Shown here one piece after another: positions 24,199 to 32,415 of a DNA stretch of 64,000 bases. The notes under the pieces are model-generated. The model was not told the origin of the DNA. It did not search any database and saw nothing but the letters and a program-made list of their open reading frames with translations. Source of the DNA: Planctomycetota bacterium (GTDB lineage Bacteria; Planctomycetota; Phycisphaerae; UBA1845; UTPLA1); NCBI GenBank assembly GCA_015654675.1, contig JAATGM010000031.1:1-64000 (forward strand), read 5' to 3'. The position numbers and the translations under genes are program-made. Within the stretch, counting starts at the first letter, position 1, and each line of letters opens with the position of its first letter.

Positions 24199-26568
24199 AT
24201 GAGTACGCATCCCCGGTTGCGATGGATCGTTTTGATGGCGGCGGCTTCGGCCGCGGTTCTCACGTCCCCGGTTCGAGCGATCGACCCGAAGGACGAGGTT
24301 CAATTCTCGTCCGCCGACCAGCGCGAGCGCTGGCAGAAGGGCTCCGACCAGGTTCTCTCCGGAGACTTCCAGTCCGGCGCCAAGACGCTGGAGCGGCTAC
24401 ACCAGGAAGTCCCGAATGCCGAGGGTCTCCGCGACGTTCTGCATTGGGTCGACGAGATCAACGACCTTGAGCAGTCGCGCGATCGACTGCGCACCAAGAT
24501 TTTCAACTATCACAAGGACAAGGCCATCAAGTACGAGCGCGAAGCGCGCGAGCGCGACGCCACGGGCGCCCCGCTGGCCAAAGAGGAGCCGGCCGAGGAC
24601 GAGGGCAAGAAGGATATTGACAAGCCCGACCCGAACATCAAGAACGAAAAGAGTGACAAGAATGCCAAGGTTGAGAGCAAGGACAAGCTCGCGACCTGGA
24701 AAGAGTCGATGGGCGAGGTCTACAACTCGTTGCAGAACTCGACCGACGAGAAGGGCTTCCGCGAGCTGGACTGGGTCAAGCGCATCAGCGCCGACGCGGC
24801 CCGCGCCGGGGCCAAGCTCCGCGACCAGCGCAACTGGCGCGAGTCCTATGTTCTGTTCGAGCTGCTCCGGCTGACCTACCCGGATGACGAAACCTATAAG
24901 CGCGAATCGCGCGACTGCCGGCAGCACGCCCACTTTGAGGCCTTCTACACGCCCAAGAACGAATGGAAGCGCGAGCTGAAGGACATTGACGCGAGCGTGG
25001 TGCGCGAGATTCTGGCACGGGCATCGCAGGACTACGTCCGCGAGCTCGACTTCAAAAAGCTCACCATCTCCGGTCTCGAAAACGTCCAGCTTTTGGCCAA
25101 GACCGGCAAGCTTTCCAAGGTTCTGCCGTCGCTGGGCGACAAGGACCTGGTCGGAAATTTCAACGATCGCATCGAGCAGCAGATCGGTAAGGTCCGCTCG
25201 CGGAAGCGGTTTGATTACAAGGAGTCGGCTGCGACGTTCGAGCAGGTCCGCCGCATCAATCGCGAGACGATCAATCTGCCCGACGCCATCATGGTCGACG
25301 AATACATCAGCGGCGTGCTCGAGCCGCTCGACGACTTCACCTCCGTGATCTGGCCCTCTGACGTGGCCGAGTTCACCAAGCATACGCGCGGCGAGTTCGT
25401 CGGCATCGGCATCCAGATTCAGAAGGATCTGGCGACCAACTTCATCCGCGTCGAGTCGCCGCTTGAGGACACGCCTGCCTACGACGCCGGCGTTGCCCCG
25501 GGCGATCTGATCACCAAGGTGGACGGCAAGAGCACCACCGATGTCTCGGTCACGGACGCCGTCGAACTCATCACCGGCGAGCCCGGCTCAAAGGTGACGC
25601 TGACGCTTCGCGAGCCGAACGGCAACGAGCGCGACCTGACGCTCACCCGCCGCAAGGTCCAGATTCGCACCATCTTCGGCGTCTCGCGGACCAATGGCGG
25701 CACCGACTGGGACTTCATGCTCGATCGCGATCGCAAGATCGGCTACGTCCGCATCAACAGCTTCATGGAGCAGACGGTCGAGCAGCTCAAGCTGGCCCTC
25801 GAGAAGTTGCAGCGCGAGGGCTGCAAAGGCCTCGTTCTCGATTTGCGCTTCAACCCGGGCGGCCTGCTCAAGGCGGCCACCGATGTCTCGTCCCTCTTCC
25901 TCGATGAAGAAGAGCCGATCGTCATGACCAAGGGTCGCAACGGAAAGCCCGACCAGGACATCACCTCGAAGGGTGGCCCCGGCTTCCGCAACATCCCGCT
26001 GATCATCCTGGTCAACGAGTCGAGCGCCAGCGCCAGCGAGATCGTCTCGGGTGCGCTGTCGGGCCGCGGCAAGGCCTGCATCATCGGCTCGCGGACCTTC
26101 GGCAAGGGTCTCGTGCAGAATCTCATTCCGATTGAGGATGGCGCGGCCTATCTGAAGCTCACCACGCAGTACTACTACGTCCCGAACGCGGATAAGGAGA
26201 TGCCGTGGCGCTGTCTCCATCGCGAAGAAGGCGCCAAGATCTGGGGCGTCGATCCGGACATCATGGTCAAGGTGACGCCGTTCGAGGCCCGCAAGATCAT
26301 CAAGCTGCGGCGCAAGTCGGACGTGCTGCGCGGCAAGGGCCGGGCCGAGGTCGCCAAGGACACGGCCGATCGCAAGCCCACCACGCAGCCGGATGACGAA
26401 GATGAGGACTCGCTCGCCCACGCCGACGAGCATCCGGATACCGATCCGCAGCTCATGACCGCCCTGAGCATCATGCGCATGAAGCTGCTCTCGAATCAGC
26501 CGTTCGCCTCGGCCCCCAAAGTGGCCATCCGCGACCCGCTGATCGAAGAAGTCCCGGCCGAGCGATAA
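24199..26568 (+). CDS. S41 C-terminal processing peptidase with PDZ domain
   Basis: The 789-residue exported protease has a signal peptide (to about residue 27), a long charged, partly helical N-terminal region (about 30-390), a PDZ domain (about 395-475, FVGIGIQIQK and PGDLITKVDGK) and an S41 catalytic domain (about 510-660). The catalytic serine is in NESSASASE (about 607) and the lysine in TFGKGLVQ (about 633), the Ser-Lys dyad of CtpA/Prc. It would act in the periplasm on C-termini of proteins. The ATG is preceded by AGGAGG. The C-terminal tail is rich in Asp/Glu. A clear terminator follows. Confidence 0.92.
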   Translation: MSTHPRLRWIVLMAAASAAVLTSPVRAIDPKDEVQFSSADQRERWQKGSDQVLSGDFQSGAKTLERLHQEVPNAEGLRDVLHWVDEINDLEQSRDRLRTKIFNYHKDKAIKYEREARERDATGAPLAKEEPAEDEGKKDIDKPDPNIKNEKSDKNAKVESKDKLATWKESMGEVYNSLQNSTDEKGFRELDWVKRISADAARAGAKLRDQRNWRESYVLFELLRLTYPDDETYKRESRDCRQHAHFEAFYTPKNEWKRELKDIDASVVREILARASQDYVRELDFKKLTISGLENVQLLAKTGKLSKVLPSLGDKDLVGNFNDRIEQQIGKVRSRKRFDYKESAATFEQVRRINRETINLPDAIMVDEYISGVLEPLDDFTSVIWPSDVAEFTKHTRGEFVGIGIQIQKDLATNFIRVESPLEDTPAYDAGVAPGDLITKVDGKSTTDVSVTDAVELITGEPGSKVTLTLREPNGNERDLTLTRRKVQIRTIFGVSRTNGGTDWDFMLDRDRKIGYVRINSFMEQTVEQLKLALEKLQREGCKGLVLDLRFNPGGLLKAATDVSSLFLDEEEPIVMTKGRNGKPDQDITSKGGPGFRNIPLIILVNESSASASEIVSGALSGRGKACIIGSRTFGKGLVQNLIPIEDGAAYLKLTTQYYYVPNADKEMPWRCLHREEGAKIWGVDPDIMVKVTPFEARKIIKLRRKSDVLRGKGRAEVAKDTADRKPTTQPDDEDEDSLAHADEHPDTDPQLMTALSIMRMKLLSNQPFASAPKVAIRDPLIEEVPAER

Positions 26569-26591
26569 GCCCGGTCAATCAAGGTAAATAG

Positions 26592-26624
26592 AAAAGGCCG
26601 TCGCGGATTCGCGGCGGCCTTTTT
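26592..26624. terminator. Bidirectional rho-independent terminator
   Basis: A 10-bp stem (26596-26605 with 26610-26619, one G-T pair) and GATT loop is followed by TTTTT and preceded by AAAA, so it can terminate both the protease gene and the convergent STAS gene. Confidence 0.85.
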
Positions 26625-26649
26625 CATTGCGCTTTGATTTGATATTTCG

Positions 26650-26988
26650 TTATCGCTGCATCTGCAGCGTCGCGAGGCCGCTGGGCACGTCGTCGGAGAA
26701 CTCGAAAATCTTGTCGAGGCCCGTGACGAGAAATACGCCCCACACGCTGTTGTTGATCCCGCACAGTCGCAGCTTTCCTGGCGCGTTGCTGTGCAGCAGC
26801 TTGCGGAGCTTGAGCAGCTTGGCGATGTTTGATGAATTGAGGAAGTTGATGGCCGTGAAGTTCAGCAGGACATCGGAGCCGTTTCGCTTCTCAACCAGGT
26901 CGATGAGTGCGTTGAGGTCGTCCGTGAATTGCGGGTCGTCGCTCAGGTCGACTACCACGATTCGCTCGGACCAGTCCTGAATGCCCAT
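26650..26988 (-). CDS. Third STAS-domain protein
   Basis: The 112-residue product (MGIQDWSERIVVVDLSDD...) has a STAS fold with the acceptor region NFLNSSNIAKL (S52/S53). It lies on the opposite strand from the partner-switching cassette, convergent with the protease gene. It could be another antagonist of the RsbW-like kinase. The chosen start is ATG 26988; the upstream frame is not protein-like. Confidence 0.78.
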   Translation of the reverse strand: MGIQDWSERIVVVDLSDDPQFTDDLNALIDLVEKRNGSDVLLNFTAINFLNSSNIAKLLKLRKLLHSNAPGKLRLCGINNSVWGVFLVTGLDKIFEFSDDVPSGLATLQMQR

Positions 26989-27034
26989 GGCGTTGATTCC
27001 TGCCGGCCGCGGAGACGGGCGGCTGATTCGGAAG

Positions 27035-27460
27035 TTATGGCGGCGGTGGGGTGGTGTCAACCGGCGCCGAGCCGCGCGCCGCGGGAGCGGACGCGATCGG
27101 AAATCGAAGGTAGCTCACGATTGGCAAGAGCTTTTTTGGTCCGAGGCCCGGCACGCGCAGCAAACTTTCCGGCCGGGCGAAGGGCGGCTCTCCCGGCCAT
27201 TGCGCGGCGCGGCGCTCCCGTTCGGCCACGATGGCCTTGGCCAGCGAAGCGCCAATGCCGGGTAGCCGCTCCAGTTGCCACCAGGTCGCAGCGTTCGGGT
27301 CGAGCTGCTGGTCGGCGGTGGGGGCGGCCGGCGGGACTGACTTTCCGAGGGGTGTTCCCGGCCAGGCGAGCGTCAAAATCGCCCCCACGGCCACCAGCCC
27401 GATAGCCGTCCGGGCGTACTTCGGATGAAGCCAGGCTGAGCCGCCCGGTGAATGCGCCAT
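27035..27460 (-). CDS. ComEA-like helix-hairpin-helix protein
   Basis: The 141-residue protein has one N-terminal membrane helix (about 17-36, YARTAIGLVAVGAILTLAW), a Pro-rich linker, and two helix-hairpin-helix motifs (LERLPGIGASLAKAIV and LLRVPGLGPKKLLPIV). This is the layout of ComEA, which binds incoming double-stranded DNA at the membrane during natural transformation. No other competence gene is beside it. The start at 27460 is uncertain by 3 codons; a second in-frame ATG at 27469 lies just upstream. Confidence 0.75.
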   Translation of the reverse strand: MAHSPGGSAWLHPKYARTAIGLVAVGAILTLAWPGTPLGKSVPPAAPTADQQLDPNAATWWQLERLPGIGASLAKAIVAERERRAAQWPGEPPFARPESLLRVPGLGPKKLLPIVSYLRFPIASAPAARGSAPVDTTPPPP

Positions 27461-27759
27461 AAGTGGCATAATAACAGGTAATTGTGGAATCTCTCCAGGC
27501 CGGTAAGCCGATGGGTCTGGATGAAGCAAAATTCACCTCCGCTGCCGCGTCCGAAATCCCTAATCTCTGCTAACGAAGGGATTTCCAACGGGTCTAAAGG
27601 GGTCGAGTTTGCTGTGGGCGGGGGCGTCCCCGCCCGGCCGATTGACAGCGGATGCGCGTTTTTGGTACGTTTCTCCGCTCAGTTGGTGGCGATGGAAGTG
27701 CGAATCACGAAGTCCTGCCCGTCCGGCAACTCGTTGGATCCCTCAGGAGCTCTGGAATT
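27461..27759. other. Intergenic stretch between divergent genes
   Basis: No gene seen. It probably holds promoters for the ComEA-like gene and the glycosyltransferase, but no near-consensus pair stands out. Confidence 0.4.
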
Positions 27760-29268
27760 ATGTCCCGTGTGATGTCCGCGCCGCGGATGCCTCAACTGGT
27801 ACTCAACGCGCAACGCCAACAGCCGCGCGTCTGGTGGGAGACGCCCGCCAAGGCCGCAATCCTAATCCTGTCGGCCATCGCGCTCTTCTCGTCGTTGCGC
27901 TCTGGGGCATTCTTCCAAACCTTCTACGGTTTCTCCGAAAAGATGCTCTATAAGAGCTTTTTCTGGACGACCGCCATTTATGGTGTCATCACCTACGCCG
28001 CGCTGGCGTGGCGCATCATGCTCTGGCGGCGCTATCGGCCGATGGAGTCGGTCTCCAACGCCAAGTTGCCGACTGTCACCGTCATCATCCCCGCATTCAA
28101 CGAAGGCGCACTCGTCCGCCAGTCGATCCGCTCGGTTGCCGCGAGTCGCTATCCGCACGAGAAGCTGCAGATCATCGTCGTCGATGACGGCAGCACCGAC
28201 GACACGTGGGAGCACATCGAGTCGGCCGTGGCCATGCTGCCCGATTCGATCGATGTGCGATCGATGCGGCACTCGCGCAACTCGGGCAAGCGCCGCGCCC
28301 TTTACGACGGCTTCAAGCACGCGACCGGCGAGGTCTTCGTCACCGTCGATTCCGACACGATTGTCGACCCCAACGCCCTGCGCAACGGCGTCACCCCGCT
28401 CGTCCGCGAGGCCGACCTGGGCGCCGTGGCCGGTTGCGTTGAGATTCTCAATCCGACCGACAGCATCTACACCCGCTTCCTCAAGACGACTTTTTCGCTG
28501 TCGTTCAAGTTCGTGCGGGCCTATCAGAGCGAGTTTCGCGGCGTGTTCTGCACGCCTGGGGCGATCTCGATCTATCGCGGTTCGGTCGTCCGCAAAGTGG
28601 CCGACGAGTGGCTGAATCAGACCTTCTGGGGTGTGCCCTGTGCGATCGGCGAAGACCGCGCCATGACCAACCTCATCCTCCGCGACGGCTGGCTGACGGC
28701 CTACCAGGAGAACGCCCGCGTCTGGACCAAGGTCCCGACCACCTACGGCGGCATGACCAAGATGCTGCTCCGCTGGGCCCGCAGCAATATCCGCGAGACG
28801 ATCGTCCTCAATCGCTTTATGTTCACCCGCTTCCGCCCGAGCGGCCGATTCCTGACGTCGTTCCGGCTCAACATGGTGCTGGTGCTTTCGACGCTGATCG
28901 TGCCGTACCTGCTGATCGGCAACAACTGGGCCTTCCTGTTCACCAACGCCCTCTTCGCCCTGCGACACGCCGGCATGGTGGTCGCCTATGGCCTGACGAT
29001 GGCGGCCATCTACTATCGCAACGAGAAGGACAGCGACTGGATCTGGCTGCTCTTCTACGAGTTCTTCTGGGTGATCTGTCTGGCCTGGATCATGCCTTTT
29101 GCAGGGCTCACGATTCGAAACGCGGGCTGGCTGACGCGCGGCGTCGCGACCGGCAAGAGCGAGTCGCGGCAGCCGAAGCTGGCAGTCGAGCCGGTGCTCA
29201 GCGGCGGCCCTATGATTGGATCGCTGGTGGGCAGCGGTGCGACGGCCATGGCGGCCAGCCCCGCCTAA
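27760..29268 (+). CDS. Processive family-2 glycosyltransferase, NodC/hyaluronan synthase-like
   Basis: The 502-residue membrane protein has two N-terminal helices (about 30-85), a GT2 catalytic domain and about four C-terminal helices. Catalytic landmarks are VVDDGS and DSD (VTVDSDTIVD) for nucleotide-sugar and metal binding, GED in AIGEDRAMTN for the base, and LRWARSNIRE, a variant of the QxxRW acceptor-site motif. It would polymerise a polysaccharide from a nucleotide sugar and export it. The ATG follows an AGGAG site. The two following minus-strand genes include a NeuC-type epimerase, so a surface glycan pathway may be spread over this region. Confidence 0.85.
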   Translation: MSRVMSAPRMPQLVLNAQRQQPRVWWETPAKAAILILSAIALFSSLRSGAFFQTFYGFSEKMLYKSFFWTTAIYGVITYAALAWRIMLWRRYRPMESVSNAKLPTVTVIIPAFNEGALVRQSIRSVAASRYPHEKLQIIVVDDGSTDDTWEHIESAVAMLPDSIDVRSMRHSRNSGKRRALYDGFKHATGEVFVTVDSDTIVDPNALRNGVTPLVREADLGAVAGCVEILNPTDSIYTRFLKTTFSLSFKFVRAYQSEFRGVFCTPGAISIYRGSVVRKVADEWLNQTFWGVPCAIGEDRAMTNLILRDGWLTAYQENARVWTKVPTTYGGMTKMLLRWARSNIRETIVLNRFMFTRFRPSGRFLTSFRLNMVLVLSTLIVPYLLIGNNWAFLFTNALFALRHAGMVVAYGLTMAAIYYRNEKDSDWIWLLFYEFFWVICLAWIMPFAGLTIRNAGWLTRGVATGKSESRQPKLAVEPVLSGGPMIGSLVGSGATAMAASPA

Positions 29269-29288
29269 GGGCTTTACAAGATTTGTGG

Positions 29289-29329
29289 CTGGCGGCAGCC
29301 GGCGTCTGAAAAGAAGCCGCTGCTGCCAG
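29289..29329 (+). terminator. Long GC hairpin after the glycosyltransferase gene
   Basis: Arms 29289-29299 and 29319-29329 form a GC-rich hairpin (11 pairs including one G-T) 20 bp after the stop codon. It has no T tract and probably assists the terminator that follows. Confidence 0.45.
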
Positions 29330-29341
29330 TTCGGGACGCAG

Positions 29342-29371
29342 GCCCGCGGACGATGTTTCGCGGGCTTTTTT
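29342..29371 (+). terminator. Rho-independent terminator after the glycosyltransferase gene
   Basis: Stem GCCCGCG / CGCGGGC (29342-29348 with 29359-29365) followed by six T residues. Confidence 0.8.
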
Positions 29372-29394
29372 CTTGCGCTGCGCGGGGGTGCGAA

Positions 29395-29703
29395 TCAGGG
29401 GATTGCACCGGTTCGCGGACGATTTCCCGGTGGTTGTGTGGCGCGGCTCGCAGGTCGGGGCGAGCCGCCCGAAACGACTCCCGGCGTTTCGGACGGCTTG
29501 CCGTTCGACAGATGAGTGCGATCTGCCTGCTCGACCCTGGGCACTTTGCTCCGCGCAGCGCGCGAGCGCGCCAGTTCACTTTCAGGAGTCGCGGAGCGCA
29601 GGACCCACCAGGAACTGCCGAACGCCGCGAACATCAGCGCGATGACCGCGACGTGTTTGCGTGCGATGGAGTTGAAGAATCGTGCCGATCTGAGTGTGGT
29701 CAT
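29395..29703 (-). CDS. Small membrane protein with one helix
   Basis: The 102-residue product has one hydrophobic segment (HVAVIALMFAAFGSSWWVL, about 17-35) followed by a long Arg/Ser/Pro-rich soluble tail. The ATG at 29703 has a strong CAGGAG site at a spacing of 6, which is the main reason to accept it. Function unknown. Confidence 0.5.
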   Translation of the reverse strand: MTTLRSARFFNSIARKHVAVIALMFAAFGSSWWVLRSATPESELARSRAARSKVPRVEQADRTHLSNGKPSETPGVVSGGSPRPASRATQPPGNRPRTGAIP

Positions 29704-29824
29704 GGCGTGCTCCTGGAGCGGGCGGGACGCAGCCGCGCGACGTGCGAGTGAGTCGCGCCGCCAATTTCATCCCGCCGCCATGGCGTTGGACGGGAGTAGG
29801 TGCCGCGGGTTCCCGCGTCTTGCG

Positions 29825-31000
29825 CTAATCCTGGGATTTTGCGAGAAGGCGTGTCTTTTCAGGTAGCCCGGCCAACGCGGCGACGATTCGCCCGGCCGCC
29901 CGGCCATCGCCCCATGGGTTTTTCAGGTTTGCGAGCGACGCCCGAAACTCAGGTGACGCGGCGCGGCGAATGGCGGTGGCGATCAGAGACGCGTCCCACT
30001 GCGGCATGTCGATCACATTTTCCGCGTGCAATCGCCCGCCCTGGCGCGTGCCGACGTTGACGACCGGGAGCTTGAGCGAGGCGGCTTCGATGATGCCCGC
30101 GCTGGAGTTGCCGATGAACAGAGCCGCATGGTGCAGGCAGCTCCAGAAGCGCGCCTGCGGCATCGATAGCACCAGCCGTGCGTTCGGCCGGGCGGCGATG
30201 AATTGCTCCATCTCCTTTCGGAGCTGAAGGTGTCCTTCGTCGGCGTTCGACCCAACCACGACAACGTTGCCCGCGAACCCGCCCAGCGCGTCCGCCATCA
30301 CGCGAAATTGCTCGTTGGGGCTGGTCGAACCCAACGTTTCCGGGTGAAGGCAGATGACGGCCGTCGGCTCGCGAACGTCGAGTCCCAGGGCTGACGAAAC
30401 CGCATCAGACGGCTCGGGTTTGAACGCCGCGAGTTCATCGAGCGCCAGTGCGCCGGTGACGAAAATGCGCGAATCATTCTCGCCCATCCGCCGGATTCGT
30501 TCGGCGTGCGCGGGCAATGCGGGAAAATGCAGTGCCGCCAGTTTCGTGATCGCGTTGCGAATCGAATCGTCGAGCGACCCGGCCGTGATGTCGCCGCCGT
30601 GGAGGTGGGCGATCGGAATGTGGTGCAGCAGGGCGGCGGTTGCGGCCGAGAGCATTTCGTATCGATCGCCGAGCAGAAACAGCAGATCGACCGGACGCTC
30701 GGCGAACATGCGTCCGAACGCGGTCAGGGCAGCGCCGGCCGACGCGGCAATGGCGGCGGCGTCGTCACCCGGCACGAAGTAATCCACTTCGACGATGTCG
30801 CCGAACGGTTCTTTTCCAATTTCACTGATCGTCGATCCAAACTCGTCGCGCAGATGCGTCCCGCCGGCGAATCGCGTCAGCCGGTAGCGACCCGCGGCGG
30901 CGAGCGCGCGCAGCAGTGGCCGATAGATGCCGTAATCGGCGCGGGTCGTGGTCACGATGCCAATGGTGCGTAGCCAGGATGATCCGTCAGACGCGGGCAT
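29825..31000 (-). CDS. UDP-N-acetylglucosamine 2-epimerase, hydrolysing (NeuC-like)
   Basis: The 391-residue protein matches the hydrolysing 2-epimerase family, which converts UDP-GlcNAc (or a related sugar) to ManNAc-type sugars for sialic/legionaminic-type acids. Diagnostic segments are GIVTTTRADYGIYRPLL, GDRYEML, HLHGGDITAGSLDDSIR, ITKLAALHF and GNSSAGIIEAASLKLPVVN. The start at 31000 is ATG; the frame opens at a TTG 6 bases upstream. No clear ribosome binding site. Which sugar it acts on cannot be told from the sequence. Confidence 0.87.
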   Translation of the reverse strand: MPASDGSSWLRTIGIVTTTRADYGIYRPLLRALAAAGRYRLTRFAGGTHLRDEFGSTISEIGKEPFGDIVEVDYFVPGDDAAAIAASAGAALTAFGRMFAERPVDLLFLLGDRYEMLSAATAALLHHIPIAHLHGGDITAGSLDDSIRNAITKLAALHFPALPAHAERIRRMGENDSRIFVTGALALDELAAFKPEPSDAVSSALGLDVREPTAVICLHPETLGSTSPNEQFRVMADALGGFAGNVVVVGSNADEGHLQLRKEMEQFIAARPNARLVLSMPQARFWSCLHHAALFIGNSSAGIIEAASLKLPVVNVGTRQGGRLHAENVIDMPQWDASLIATAIRRAASPEFRASLANLKNPWGDGRAAGRIVAALAGLPEKTRLLAKSQD

Positions 31001-31075
31001 ATTCAATTAGCGGCAAAGAGGGCCTGACGCCTGTACGTTCGCGGTTCTGGTGCGGTTCGCGGGGGGAACGAGTGG

Positions 31076-32278
31076 TCAGCCGATCTGCGGCCGGACGCGC
31101 GGTGGGGGGGCCTTGGGATTGGTGGCCAGTTCGTGCAGCCGGTCGAGCTGGCTGCGGAGGATTTCGGCCTGCGGCGAGTCCGGCCAGCGGCGGATGAGCT
31201 GGTCGGCCAGCGACTCGGCCTCGGCATATTGCCCGCGCCGCGCCAGCTCGGTGATTTCGGCGTCCATGTCCTGCCGGGCGGCGACTTCGGCGTTATTGGC
31301 CAGCGTCGAAAGTTGAATGCGGAGGGCGTCGGCTTCGCTGCGGTGCGGGAAGCGCTCGATGAAGGTCTCGGCAGCGGCAAGCGCTTCGTTCCAGCGACGC
31401 CGCGAGACGTAGCGTTCGATCTCGGCGTACATCTGTCGCCGCTGGGCATCTTCGTAAAGCTGGAACTCGCGATCAATTCGAGCGTCCAACTGAGCGGCCG
31501 CGCCGGAATCGGGATAGCGGCGGCGCAAGTCGTCGGCCGTGCCGCGCGCCCGGTCCCACGCCGAAATATTGATGAACTCTTCCACGCGGCGGGTGAACTC
31601 GTGCACGTCGGCCTTCTCACGCTCGTCGCGGCGACGGGAGATCAGCCCCGACATCTGCTCCAGCGCCGGCCGGCCGGGGAATCGCCGCCCCAACTCGCTG
31701 ACAAGCTGCACGGCCCGCGCAAAATCGCCGTCCACCGAGAGCCGTTCGACCCTCGTCTGGGCCTCGGAGAATGCCTGTTGCTCGACGCGAATCGCCTTCT
31801 CGCGGCGTTGCTCTTCGGTCAGCAGCGTGTTGTCCCGCGCGTCGCGGACGATCAGCAGGATTTCGTCGCATTCGGCCCGTAATGCGGCCACCGCCTCGGC
31901 GTGTGCCGCGTCGGCGCGGCTGTCGGCAATTGCGGGCAGGGCCTGCAGCGCCTGCGAAATTTGTTGCGCCGATGCTCGTGTCTCGTTCGAGACCTGCTCG
32001 AGATCAGCCATGCACGATTCAAACTCGGCGGAGCATTGAAGCAGCGAAGCCACCGCGCACAGCACGGCGGCGACACCAAGTCCCAGCACCAGCCCCAGGG
32101 AAACGTCGGCGACGAATGCCAGATCGATCGGCCCGTGCGCCCGCACGCGCGCAACCAGCATTAGCGCCGTGACGGCGAAAGTCAGACCGGCCACGGCGGC
32201 CGCCGCCCAAAGCAGCCGGTGTCTTGCGGCGCGGGCGTTCCGATCACTGGGTTTTCTGGGTGCTGGCGAGTCTTTCAT
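31076..32278 (-). CDS. Membrane protein with coiled-coil and TPR-like repeats
   Basis: The 400-residue protein has two N-terminal helices (about 20-80), then a long Glu/Arg/Ala-rich region of alternating helices including ARGTADDLRRRYPDSGAAAQLD and AESLADQLIRRWPDSPQAE, which repeat roughly every 40-50 residues like tetratricopeptide or SEL-type units. It probably scaffolds a membrane-associated complex, but no family is recognised. Start ATG at 32278; upstream starts are weak. Confidence 0.65.
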   Translation of the reverse strand: MKDSPAPRKPSDRNARAARHRLLWAAAAVAGLTFAVTALMLVARVRAHGPIDLAFVADVSLGLVLGLGVAAVLCAVASLLQCSAEFESCMADLEQVSNETRASAQQISQALQALPAIADSRADAAHAEAVAALRAECDEILLIVRDARDNTLLTEEQRREKAIRVEQQAFSEAQTRVERLSVDGDFARAVQLVSELGRRFPGRPALEQMSGLISRRRDEREKADVHEFTRRVEEFINISAWDRARGTADDLRRRYPDSGAAAQLDARIDREFQLYEDAQRRQMYAEIERYVSRRRWNEALAAAETFIERFPHRSEADALRIQLSTLANNAEVAARQDMDAEITELARRGQYAEAESLADQLIRRWPDSPQAEILRSQLDRLHELATNPKAPPPRVRPQIG

Positions 32279-32403
32279 GGGGGTTGAATCCACGCGGCGG
32301 GTCCGACGGACGGAAATAATACCCCTCACTCAACATCGTAGCGGCGCATTTGGTCCGATCAAGCCGCCGCGCCCGTATCATCGAGTCTTATTCACAGGCC
32401 CGA

Positions 32404-32409
32404 TACAAT
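32404..32409 (+). promoter_or_regulatory. Putative -10 box immediately before aroA
   Basis: TACAAT lies 6 bp before the GTG start codon of aroA and no Shine-Dalgarno sequence is present. This arrangement predicts a leaderless or nearly leaderless transcript. No clear -35 hexamer is seen. Confidence 0.35.
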
Positions 32410-32415
32410 CGCGGC

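Noticed and set aside
27455-27480. dif-like sequence GTGGCATAATAACAGG
   Set aside because: Only the XerC-type half partly resembles dif; the XerD half does not match.
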